NCBI GenBank assembly: GCA_963850255.1
Contig: CAWKLL010000046.1
Span: forward strand, 1 to 64,000
Length of the DNA stretch: 64,000 nt
Source: J054 sp963850255
GTDB taxonomy: Bacteria > Pseudomonadota > Gammaproteobacteria > Steroidobacterales > GCA-2729495
Reading direction: 5' to 3'
Part shown: positions 52,328 to 60,770 of the stretch, one piece after another
How positions within the stretch are numbered: position 1 is the first letter of the stretch
Layout: each line of letters opens with the position of its first letter
Program-made: the position numbers and the translations under genes
The notes under the pieces: model-generated
What the model saw: only the letters and a program-made list of their open reading frames with translations
What the model was told of the DNA's origin: nothing
The model's database searches: none

Positions 52328-54877
52328 TCAGTCGCGCTCGGCATGCCGGGTCGCCACAGGGCCATCACGGCGGGCAGTAACAGACAGCGTGGCCAGACCG
52401 GAAATGGCCATGATGGAGGCCATGAAAGCGCCCACCGTGATGTAGGGCATCAGCGGCGCAAGAAACAGCGGGGTAAAGCCCAGCGCGATCACAATGGCAT
52501 TGCGTGAAATCGCTCTTGCCGGTTCCTCGAAAAGCAGGCGGCCGGCTTCTGCGAAACTGCCGGTGTCGGCATACAGGCTGCGCAGTCGTTCGATGAAATG
52601 AATGGCAAAGTCGACGGACAAGCCCAGCGTCAGCGACGACAACACGGCGATGGGCATGTCGTAGTCCTTGCCGATCCAGCCGATCAGTCCATAGACGCCC
52701 AGGATGGTCACGCTCAGCGGCAGCATGGCGATGAGCCCGAAGCGCAGCGAGCGAAACAGCAGGCTCATCATCACGAACACGGCCACGAAAGCGCCGAGCA
52801 GGCTTTTCAGCATGCCGGCCACCATTTCTGTCTGCCAGACCACATTGATGTAGGTCTTGCCGGCCCAGCGGGCTTCGACACCGGCGGGCGGCGGGTTTGC
52901 GGCCAGATAGTCATCCATGGCTTCGATCACGGCCGTCATGTGCTGGTTATCGCCGCTGGTCAGCTGCAGCCAGATGGCCGTATGCCGCAGATCCGGCGTC
53001 GCCATGTGCCACAGATCCTGGGGTCGATGCGAGGACTGATATTGCATCAGCGTCTGCGCCACGCCCGCGGCACTGTCTGGAATCACGTAGTTGGCCGACC
53101 GGCCGCCGCGCAGCTCGCGGTTCACCACCTTGACCACGTCGGGCAGGCTGTTGGTTTTGCCGACGCGGCCGGTGGCCATCAGGGCGTCCTGTAATTGGCT
53201 GACGTAAGCGAGGGCGGCCGGGTCCTGGAAGTAGCGTGATCGGCTCTGGACCGTCTCGGCCGCCATCAGCAGCGATTCCAGCGGCATCAGCGCGTCGCCG
53301 TCGGCGTCGAACAGGGCGTCGTCGGCGGCCGAGATCAGCTCATCCAGCGCCTGACCGGGAGCGGCTGCGCTGGCCAGCTGCGCAGCGTTTCGACATCGGC
53401 GCCCGCGGCCGCCGCCTGATCCAGCAATTGCACAGCGTTGGCGCGAAAATCCGTGAGTCCGCCGTCACCGTTGTAGCTGAGCACCAGGAAGGCGTCGTAG
53501 GTGCCGGCAAAGTGTTCGTTCAGCACCGCGATCGGCCACGCGGATGCGGTGGTCGGCCTTGAACCAGCGCACCGGGTTGTCGTTGATCTGGATGCGCATT
53601 ACGCCGGCAGCGCTGAATGCGGCCACGGCCACGGTGGCCGCGACGATCAAGCCGCGGCGATTGAAGGCAAAGCGACCGAGCTGCGCGCAGCATCCGTGCC
53701 AGCGGCGTATGGCTGTCACCCTCGACCGCCGCCACGCCGGGCCAGCACGGCGAGGCTGTCTGGCTGCATGCGCACCACGTAGGCCGGAATAAACACGATG
53801 GTCACAAGGAAGGCCAGCAGGATGCCGAAGGCGACGAACGCGCCGAAGATCTGCACCGGCGGAATGGGCGTCAGCATCAGCGACAGGAAACCCACCGCCG
53901 AGGTCAGCGAGGTAAACAGCATCGGCGGAACAGATGCCCGACAACGCTCGCGTATCACCTTTTCCGCGCCGGCTTCCGGGTTATAGCGGTCGGCGAACTC
54001 GGACATGATGTGGACCGAATCGACCACCGCGATGGGCATCAGGAAGATCGGGAATCATCGAGCTCATGATGTGCACGGTGAAGCCCATGCCGATCAGCAG
54101 GCCCATGGTGACAATCACCGTGACCATGGCCACGATCATCGGCGCGATGATCAGTCGCCAGCTGCGGAAGAAGTACCACATCAGCAGGAAGATCATCACG
54201 CCGGCCAGGGGTGCCGAGATGCCCATCTGCACGAACATCTCGACGCCGAAGGTATCCTCGGCGACCGGCAAGCCGGTGATGTGATAGTCGTTGCGGGCCG
54301 CCAATGGCAGTCGGCCAGCGCCTGGATCTCCGTGGAGATGGGGTAGCTGAGATCTTTGCTGGCGATCGGCACGTAGATGGCGGCCGCCTTGCCGTCGCCG
54401 GATACCAGCGTGTTGTTCAGCAACGGCAGGCGCTGCACCGTCGTCGCGAATGGCCAGGGCCTGCTCATCGGTGGCCGGGGCATCCTTCATCATCCATTCA
54501 AAGCGCAGCGCACCGGCCTCGCCCTGGGAGATGTTGTCGGCCTCGGCCAGCGACATCAGGTCGGGACGAATTACGCCGTCGATTTTCAGGATCGCGTTGC
54601 TCAGCTGGTGCAGCGCATCCAGCGAGGCTGCGTTGTAGATGCCGTCGGGATGCTGTTCATTGACCAGGCCGACCACGATGGCATCGTGCAGCGAGAACAT
54701 CTGCTCGACCTGATTGTGGAAGACCCGGTCGGACTGCTCGGCTGGCAGCATGTTCTCCGGGTCGGTGTCGATATTGATGCGCAGCATCTGCGCGCCGATC
54801 AACAGCGTGAGCAGGCCGGTCAGCCAGTAGACAGCCGTTGGTCGGGCGATGCTGAAATTAAGAATGCGGTGCTTCAT
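52328..54877 (-). CDS. RND superfamily MMPL-type exporter, many frameshifts
   Basis: About 850 codons. MKHRILNFSIARPTAVYWL, the first periplasmic loop (RINIDTDPENML), then TM clusters MIFLLMWYFFRSWRLII and SVPPMLFTSLTSAVGFLSLM, a second loop, and the second TM set (VMMSLLFRSLRFGLIAMLPL, LSSLTLGLSVDFAIHFIERL). The reading frame changes near 54458, 54300, 54045, 53735, 53690, 53545, 53370 and 52380, each time resuming as good RND sequence. In the repaired last frame the protein ends at 52297, overlapping the LolA-like start. Proton-driven, with an unknown and probably lipidic cargo. Its ATG overlaps the preceding stop (ATGA). Confidence 0.82.
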
Positions 54878-55182
54878 GGGGCGCTGGCCTTCAGCTTGTC
54901 GACGCCCATTAACTTGAGCACGAGTTTTTCATAGGCGGGTTCGGTCTGGCCGTTGCGCACCTTGCGCAGGAAATATTTCTCGAAACCGATCTTGGCCAGG
55001 TGCACCCACTTGCCGCGCTGCCCGGGTTCCCGGCCAGCCATGGCGGCGACAATGTTTCCGGTTACGGCAGTGACCATCGATTCGATCATATAGCCGGTCT
55101 TGGGAGTGCCTACGGGCAGGGGTGTGGCTGCAACAGGGGAAATACCACCGATACCGCCGCCGAGAATGATGATGTTGGCCAT
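54874..55182 (-). pseudogene. Sulfide:quinone oxidoreductase remnant with two internal in-frame deletions
   Basis: 102 residues. The FAD loop MANIIILGGGIGG (1-13) is joined directly to ISPVAATPLPVGTPKTGYMIES, which in full-length SQR proteins occurs near residue 300, and a second join (AGREPGQRGKWVHL) omits about 30 more residues before the membrane-binding tail KWVHLAKIGFEKYFLRK. The FAD domain, quinone site and redox cysteines are missing, so it cannot be an active oxidase. It is first in the operon and overlaps the RND start. Whether this is decay, a retained anchor peptide or an assembly collapse cannot be decided here. Confidence 0.7.
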
Positions 55183-55218
55183 ATTGCTGTTCTCCGACCC
55201 GTGACTTGATGCTGCCCT

Positions 55219-55289
55219 ATTATATTAATGATTACTAAATAAGCAATACCTTTTTTAGGATTGACTACATTAGTAATTAACGATACCCT
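55219..55289. promoter_or_regulatory. Divergent promoters with paired ATTA-N-TAAT operators
   Basis: Minus strand: -35 TTGCTT (55246-55241), 16-base spacer, -10 TATAAT (55224-55219), driving the SQR-remnant operon. Plus strand: -35 TTGACT (55261-55266), 17-base spacer, weaker -10 TACCCT (55284-55289), driving the regulator. ATTACTAAA (55231-55239) sits in the first spacer and ATTAGTAAT (55269-55277) in the second, so one repressor could close both promoters. Confidence 0.65.
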
Positions 55290-55316
55290 GACGACTATGT
55301 GCCACGGGATCTACCT

Positions 55317-55643
55317 ATGACCGAGGATTTGCTCAATCCGGACACGCCGCTGGAGGAGATGCGCGAGCACGCCAGCGACGCGGCGCAGCTGCTTAAAGCG
55401 CTGGCCAACGAGAATCGCCTGTTGATTCTGTGCACCCTGAGCGAGGCTGAGCTCTCCGTCGGTCAGCTGAACGAGCGCATGGATCTGAGCCAGTCAGCGC
55501 TATCGCAGCACCTGGCCGTGTTGCGCCGCGATGGCCTGGTTAATACGCGCCGGAAAGCCCAGACGATCTATTACTCGCTGGCCGGCGGTGCGGCGGGCAA
55601 GCTGATCGAAACGTTGCACGGCATTTATTGCGGCGGCGACTGA
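55317..55643 (+). CDS. SqrR/BigR-like persulfide-sensing ArsR-family repressor
   Basis: 108 residues from ATG 55317 (a GTG at 55299 is also in frame). Winged helix: QLLKALANENRLLILCTLSE, DLSQSALSQHLAVLRRDGLVNTRR. It has exactly two cysteines, C39 in LILC and C105 in IYC, spaced 66 apart, the same spacing as the two sensing cysteines of SqrR (C41/C107). In SqrR/BigR/YgaV these form a polysulfide bridge when sulfide stress occurs and release DNA. It is divergent from the operon it most likely represses. No metal-site pattern is seen. Confidence 0.85.
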   Translation: MTEDLLNPDTPLEEMREHASDAAQLLKALANENRLLILCTLSEAELSVGQLNERMDLSQSALSQHLAVLRRDGLVNTRRKAQTIYYSLAGGAAGKLIETLHGIYCGGD

Positions 55644-55712
55644 GACTCAATGGCGAGGGCCGATGGCGGAAAATTTCTAATAGTTTCGCCGGTCTGGCAC
55701 GAAGCTCAGTCG

Positions 55713-55744
55713 AAAAAAAACCCGGCACAAGGCCGGGTTTTTTC
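55713..55744. terminator. Bidirectional Rho-independent terminator
   Basis: CCCGGC (55721-55726) and GCCGGG (55732-55737) around ACAAG, flanked by A-run before and T-run after. It lies between the convergent SqrR-like and PEP-CTERM-like genes and suits both. Confidence 0.85.
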
Positions 55745-55762
55745 GTCGACTTGAGAGTTACC

Positions 55763-56419
55763 TCAGGCTGCTCTGCGGCGAATCCAGCCCAGCAGACCCA
55801 GGGCGGAACCGAACAGCCAGACGGCTGCGGGTACCGGGACGACCGTAAAGGTGTATATGTAGCCGAGCGGTGTGTCGGGAACAACAAAGGTAAACTCGGA
55901 CTGTTCGGTGATGATCAGGCTGCTGCCTGCATTCTCAACGACCGAAATCTGGTTACAGACGTCACCTGCGCCACCATTGTTTGGCGGCGTAATGCCTACC
56001 GGCGGGCAGAAACTGGTGTCCGGAGTACCAACATTGTCGAAGCCAGTATCGAATATTCCGCTAGCGCCGAGCGGTGCGAAACCATAGAAAGGATTCGAGC
56101 AAGCAGCGCCGGAGATATCCGTACAAATACCCGAGTTTACGATGGAGCTTCCGCCGACTGTGGTCGACCAATTGCCATTGGTATACGTGTAGGTTCCCCC
56201 AGCACCAGCGGCAGAGAATTGAAGACCGGCAATTGATACGTTGCCCGCTCCGTCCACCGTTGCAGTACCCGCCAATGGAAGTGAACCACCCGAAATCGAA
56301 CTCGGCGCGAAGCCAGTGAACTGATTATAGGCAGCCACGTCCGTGAGCACATAGACCCCGGCCGCGTTGGCACTGATACAGCAGAGACTCAGCGCCGAGA
56401 CTAATAGTAATTTCCTCAT
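55763..56419 (-). CDS. PEP-CTERM/VPLPA-type sorted secreted protein
   Basis: 218 residues. Signal peptide (KLLLVSALSLCCISANA), a Gly/Ser/Asn-rich secreted body with possible disulfide cysteines, and a C-terminal tripartite tag: VPVPAAVWLFGSALGLLGWIRRRA, i.e. motif, TM helix, Arg cluster. Such tags are processed by exosortase/archaeosortase-like enzymes at the membrane during export to the surface or biofilm matrix. No exosortase gene is in the window. The body has no recognised domain. Confidence 0.82.
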   Translation of the reverse strand: MRKLLLVSALSLCCISANAAGVYVLTDVAAYNQFTGFAPSSISGGSLPLAGTATVDGAGNVSIAGLQFSAAGAGGTYTYTNGNWSTTVGGSSIVNSGICTDISGAACSNPFYGFAPLGASGIFDTGFDNVGTPDTSFCPPVGITPPNNGGAGDVCNQISVVENAGSSLIITEQSEFTFVVPDTPLGYIYTFTVVPVPAAVWLFGSALGLLGWIRRRAA

Positions 56420-56808
56420 GGGAAATCCCCCTTTATTACGACAGTAGTAAGAAAAGCAGGCAGCCCGGCAGTCTCCCCTTTAGCGCTATTGTCGAAAATA
56501 GCGCAAGACACCCGTAGCTTTCCGGCCCGGGCTTACGCCCGGTGTGGCTTTTACTGCTCGTTTTTTTTCCAGACCACTGTCGGTTGCGTCACCGGGAGTG
56601 GTCCGCAGCTAATCTACGTGAAACTCACCTGCAAAGTCCAATTTCTCGGGCATAATCGTGGTGAATCCTTAGAGACCAAAGGCTATGCCGCGTTTCTCAG
56701 GACCGATTCAATTCTTCCGCGCGTATTTGAAGCATTATGTTAATTTCGCCAGCGCGTTTGCGCTGTCAGGCTCCCTTTAGCAACCTTCCCTTGCCCGGCT
56801 CTTCGACT
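56420..56808. other. Intergenic region, no gene supported
   Basis: About 390 bases between the PEP-CTERM-like gene and the cytochrome/sugar dehydrogenase gene. It contains the hairpin CCGGGC-TTAC-GCCCGG (56527-56542), followed some bases later by a T-run; use as a terminator is uncertain. Short plus-strand frames here show no motif. Confidence 0.45.
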
Positions 56809-58380
56809 ATGTCTCCGCCTCCATACATTTTTATTGTGTCTGTCCTGGTCGCGCTGCTGATCACTGCGAAGTCGGCCGCCGCGCAGGGTTTCGACCCGGC
56901 CAAGGTCAACTGGGAAGCCCTGAGCAAGATTCCCATGCGCGACGACTTCATTAAGAAATTCAACAAGGATTGTGCCGTTTGTCACGGCGAGGACCTTGCG
57001 GGCGCGCCACTGGGTACACCGCTGGTCGGTGTGGACCTGCGGCATGGCGAATCGGTGAAAGAAATTGCCGTGAGTATCAGTCGGGGTTTTCCGGACACGG
57101 GCATGCCGGCCTGGGCCGAAACCCTGAGCGAAACCCAGATCTGGAACCTGGCCTTGTATGTGGCCGAGCAGCGACAGGGCACTACGATCCTCGACAAGCG
57201 CGACAACATTCCATTGTCGATACCCACGCAGACCATCAACAGTGAAGCGCACGCGTTTCGTATCGAGGTGGTTGCAACGGGCCTTGATCCTTTACCGTTT
57301 TCTATTGCGCCGATGCCTGAAGGGCGACTTCTGCTGTCCGAACGGATGCGCGGACTCAGCATCATCTCGGCCGAGGGCGAAAAGTCGGCGCCCATCAAAG
57401 GCACGCCGCCGGTATACGACGATGCCGGCGTATTTCTTGGCCAGGTCATGGGCCTCGGTTGGATGCTCGACGTAGCGTTGCACCCGCAGTATGCGGACAA
57501 CGGCTGGATCTATATTCATCACACGGATCGCTGCGACAACTGCAACGACCTGAGTCGACGTGCCGAGCAATCCGTGTCCATGAACCGGCTGATTCGCGGC
57601 CGCGTCGTTGCCGGCGAATGGGTAGATGAACAAGTCCTCTGGCAGGCAGACCTCGAGGCCTATACCACGATGTCCGACCTGGCCGCAGGCGGTCGCCTGG
57701 CCTTTGACGATTCCGGTCACGTATACATCAGTATCGGCATGAAGGACTCGATGGATTTCCTGGGCATACAAGACTTGAGCCTGCCGTTCGGGAAAGTACT
57801 GCGTCTGCACGACGACGGCCGGATTCCGGCTGATAATCCGCTGGTCGATAACCCGGATGCGCTGGACGCGATCTACACCTATGGTCATCGCAGCGTGCAG
57901 GGCCTGGAGTTCAATCCGTCTACCGGCGATTTGTGGAGTACCGAAATGGGGCCGCGCGGTGGTGACGAGCTGAATCGCCTGGTCTCCGGCGGCAACTATG
58001 GCTGGCCGATCTTTACCAGCGGCGTGAACTATGACGGCCGGCCCGTCGACGTGGCCGATAAGCTGGGAATCGAGCTGGCACCGGAAGACACGGTATTTCC
58101 CGTCGTCGACATGACACCGTCGCCGGCCATCTCAAGCTTCGTGTTTTACCGGGGCGATGCGTTTGCCGGTTGGAGCAATAGCATCATCGTCGGCACCTTG
58201 CGTGCCACCGACTTGTTACGGATGGAAGTGGTCGACAACCAGGTCGTGCATACCGAGAAGTTGCTGAGTGACCTGGCCCGGTTTCGTGATATCGAGATTG
58301 GCCCGGCCGGCGAGCTGTATATTTTGCTGGAGCACAAGACCGGTAGTCAGATCATCAGGCTGGTGCCAGCTGATGATTGA
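56809..58380 (+). CDS. Secreted fusion of cytochrome c and PQQ-dependent sugar dehydrogenase
   Basis: 523 residues from ATG 56809; upstream in-frame codons precede a good signal peptide (FIVSVLVALLITAKSAAA) and are not needed. Class I cytochrome c: heme motif CAVCH at residues about 55-59 and axial methionine in TGMPAWAETL. Then a GSDH-type propeller (SIAPMPEGRLLLSERMRG, MLDVALHPQYADNGWIY, FGKVLRLHDDGRIPADNP) as in soluble aldose sugar dehydrogenase. Together it would oxidise a sugar or aldehyde and pass electrons to its own heme. PQQ genes are not in view. Confidence 0.85.
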   Translation: MSPPPYIFIVSVLVALLITAKSAAAQGFDPAKVNWEALSKIPMRDDFIKKFNKDCAVCHGEDLAGAPLGTPLVGVDLRHGESVKEIAVSISRGFPDTGMPAWAETLSETQIWNLALYVAEQRQGTTILDKRDNIPLSIPTQTINSEAHAFRIEVVATGLDPLPFSIAPMPEGRLLLSERMRGLSIISAEGEKSAPIKGTPPVYDDAGVFLGQVMGLGWMLDVALHPQYADNGWIYIHHTDRCDNCNDLSRRAEQSVSMNRLIRGRVVAGEWVDEQVLWQADLEAYTTMSDLAAGGRLAFDDSGHVYISIGMKDSMDFLGIQDLSLPFGKVLRLHDDGRIPADNPLVDNPDALDAIYTYGHRSVQGLEFNPSTGDLWSTEMGPRGGDELNRLVSGGNYGWPIFTSGVNYDGRPVDVADKLGIELAPEDTVFPVVDMTPSPAISSFVFYRGDAFAGWSNSIIVGTLRATDLLRMEVVDNQVVHTEKLLSDLARFRDIEIGPAGELYILLEHKTGSQIIRLVPADD

Positions 58381-58491
58381 TGCAGGTCCGTTCTATCGGT
58401 CGTAGATCTCCTTATTTACCGTCCCGGCAAGGGGGCTAGAATACAAATACAGTCGCTTAATTCGTCTCAGTATCAAGCGGGGATAATTATT

Positions 58492-58959
58492 ATGAGATTT
58501 TACAAGAGCTTGGCAGCCTTGCTGTTGCTGGCTCTCTGCACGGCCCAGGCTGCAGAGGTGGATTTCTCCGGCAACTGGACGCTGAATACGTCGAAAGGGC
58601 AAAACCTGGGCATGGTTGCTGCGATCCAGGAAAGCCTGGTGGTTGCGCAGACCGATACTGCGCTCACGATTGATTTCACCGACGTCTTTCAGGGCAACAC
58701 CACTACGCGCCAGACTGAATACGACCTCAGCGGTGCGGCGGTGCAAAACTTCGCGGCTATGGGTGATGCCAGCCAGACCGTTTCCCGCTGGGAAGGCGAT
58801 TCGCTGGTCACTACCTGGACCAGCGAAGGCGCCATAGTCGGCACTGAAGTTGTAAAAATCGAGACCCGCAAGCTGATCGAGGATGGCCAGTCCATGTCGG
58901 TGGAAACGGCACGCGAAGGGCGTCCGTCCATGATCCTGGTCTACGATCGTCCGGAATGA
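58492..58959 (+). CDS. Small secreted protein, unknown function, head of efflux operon
   Basis: 155 residues. Signal peptide (FYKSLAALLLLALCTAQA), then VDFSGNWTLNTSKGQNLG, a start seen in many lipocalin-like secreted beta proteins, and a mostly beta body (ALTIDFTDVFQGNTTTRQTEY, RWEGDSLVTTWTSEG). No cysteine or catalytic motif. It ends 10 bases before the adaptor gene, so it is probably cotranscribed and might bind the pumped substrate. Confidence 0.7.
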   Translation: MRFYKSLAALLLLALCTAQAAEVDFSGNWTLNTSKGQNLGMVAAIQESLVVAQTDTALTIDFTDVFQGNTTTRQTEYDLSGAAVQNFAAMGDASQTVSRWEGDSLVTTWTSEGAIVGTEVVKIETRKLIEDGQSMSVETAREGRPSMILVYDRPE

Positions 58960-58969
58960 AGCCGGCGCA

Positions 58970-60049
58970 ATGAAACTTGGCCTGGGTATCGCCATCGTGG
59001 CTGCGTTGCTCGCAGTGGCGGGCGGTGTTTATTGGCAGCAAAGCGGCAGTGCCGGTGACTCGCTGTCGCTGACCGGGGCTACCTATGTCACGCCTGAACG
59101 GCGCAGTATTGCGTCGGGGGTGCTGGCTACCGGTATCCTGCGCTTGCGTACCGGCGCGGAAGTGCGAGTGGGTTCGCAGTTGTCCGGCATTGTCGAAGAA
59201 CTCAAGGTCACCGTCGGTTCGCGAATCAAGCGCGGCGACCTGATTGCGCGTATCGATTCGCGCGGCCTCAGGTCACGCCTGGCCCAGGCCGACGCGCAGA
59301 TCAATGTACTTGAGCAAGCTGTCAGCCGCGCCGAAGTTGAACTGGAGAGAGCCCGCCGGCTCGACCTGGATAAACTGGTGGCGATCACCGAGGTTGAAGA
59401 TCGTCGCCTCGACTTGCTGGATGCGCGCGCCCGCCTGGAGAAAGCGCGACGCGACGCCGAGGTAGTTGAGACCGATCTCACTTACGCCGAAATCCGCGCG
59501 CCCATTTCCGGCACTGTGGCTTCGGTGGCGACCCAGGAAGGCGAAACCGTGGCCGCGTCCTTCACCACACCGACATTCGTCACCATCATCGATGACCAGG
59601 CCCTGGAGCTGGTGGCCATGGTCGATGAGACCGACATTGGCACGGTAGTAGCAGGCAACGAGGTCCTGTTTACCGTAGAGGCGTTTCCCACAGAGGAATT
59701 TTCCGGGACGGTGAAACAGATTGCGCCCAAGGGCAGCATCATTTCGGGCGTGGTGAATTACGAGGTCATGATTGAGATTGGCTCGCCCGTTGACTTGTTA
59801 CGGCCAGACATGACGGCGAACGTGTCGGTCAGGACTGCCGAGCGCGAGGCGCTGGTTTTGCCCAGTGCTGCCATTCAGCGCGATGGCTTTGATCGCTTCG
59901 TCTACATTGAGGCCGCCGGGGGCCCGCGCCGCCGTTCGGTGATCATCGGTACCCGCGACGGCGCCTTCACCGAAATCCGCGAAGGTCTGGCGCCCGGCGA
60001 CCGGGTGTTGCTGGAACCCTTGCCATCCAATCCTGAGCGGCCAAGCTAG
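58970..60049 (+). CDS. MacA-like periplasmic adaptor (HlyD/RND adaptor family)
   Basis: 359 residues. N-terminal anchor (GLGIAIVAALLAVAGGVYW), lipoyl half (GVLATGILRLRTGAEVRVGSQLSGIV), coiled-coil hairpin (residues about 90-165), second lipoyl half (IRAPISGTVASVATQEGETVAA) and beta-barrel plus membrane-proximal domains. It connects an inner-membrane ABC pump to the outer membrane. Directly upstream of the ATPase and permeases. Confidence 0.9.
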   Translation: MKLGLGIAIVAALLAVAGGVYWQQSGSAGDSLSLTGATYVTPERRSIASGVLATGILRLRTGAEVRVGSQLSGIVEELKVTVGSRIKRGDLIARIDSRGLRSRLAQADAQINVLEQAVSRAEVELERARRLDLDKLVAITEVEDRRLDLLDARARLEKARRDAEVVETDLTYAEIRAPISGTVASVATQEGETVAASFTTPTFVTIIDDQALELVAMVDETDIGTVVAGNEVLFTVEAFPTEEFSGTVKQIAPKGSIISGVVNYEVMIEIGSPVDLLRPDMTANVSVRTAEREALVLPSAAIQRDGFDRFVYIEAAGGPRRRSVIIGTRDGAFTEIREGLAPGDRVLLEPLPSNPERPS

Positions 60050-60059
60050 GGGTGCGAAT

Positions 60060-60770
60060 ATGATCGAAGCGGAACATTTGCAGAAGATTTTTGATCGCGC
60101 CGACGGCGCGTCAGTGACGGCCTTGCGTGATGTGTCCTTCGTTATCGAAGACGGGGAGTTCATTACCGTGCGCGGCGCTTCCGGGGCCGGCAAATCCACA
60201 CTGATGAATATTATTGGCTGCCTGGATACACCCAGTGCCGGCATTTATCGGCTGGCCGGGGAGGACCTTTCCAACTATTCGGACCAACAACGTTCCCGGG
60301 TGCGCAACGAACGCATTGGATTTGTGTTCCAGTCATTCAACCTGCTGGCGCGTACCACTGCCGAAGAAAATGTTGAATTGCCGGCTTTGTATCGCGGCGA
60401 TGCACCGGATCGTCGTAAGGCGAGAGCCTTGCTGGAACGGGTCGGCTTGGGCGAGCGCGTTGATCATTTCGTTTCGGAACTGTCCGGCGGCGAACAACAG
60501 AGGGTGGCCATCGCCCGCGCGCTGATGAATGATCCGCCCTTGCTGCTGGCCGATGAGCCCACCGGCAACCTGGATTCGGCCGCCGGCGAGGCGATCATGC
60601 AGCTGCTCACCGAGTTGCACCACGAGGGCCGGACCATCGTCCTGGTGACCCATGACGAAGCGGTGGCGGCCTTCGCCCAGCGCGAGCTGTATATCCGCGA
60701 TGGCGTGATTGCTGAAGATCATGCCGTGCATGCTGGCCAGAAACCGCCCGAACAGGGAGTTTCCGTATGA
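60060..60770 (+). CDS. MacB/LolD-type ABC transporter ATP-binding protein
   Basis: 236 residues. Walker A GASGAGKSTLMNI, Q-loop FVFQSFNLL, signature LSGGEQQRVAIARAL and Walker B LLLADEPTGNLDSAAG are canonical. It is separate from its permeases, unlike E. coli MacB where they are one chain. Starts 11 bases after the adaptor and overlaps the first permease by 4 bases. Confidence 0.93.
   Translation: MIEAEHLQKIFDRADGASVTALRDVSFVIEDGEFITVRGASGAGKSTLMNIIGCLDTPSAGIYRLAGEDLSNYSDQQRSRVRNERIGFVFQSFNLLARTTAEENVELPALYRGDAPDRRKARALLERVGLGERVDHFVSELSGGEQQRVAIARALMNDPPLLLADEPTGNLDSAAGEAIMQLLTELHHEGRTIVLVTHDEAVAAFAQRELYIRDGVIAEDHAVHAGQKPPEQGVSV

Noticed and set aside
52328..54877. Programmed frameshifting in the RND gene
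   Set aside because: Eight switches in both directions without slippery heptamers or pseudoknots; error or decay is simpler.
56489..56743. 84-codon plus-strand frame before the cytochrome fusion gene
   Set aside because: No ribosome site, no motif and unusual composition; likely chance.
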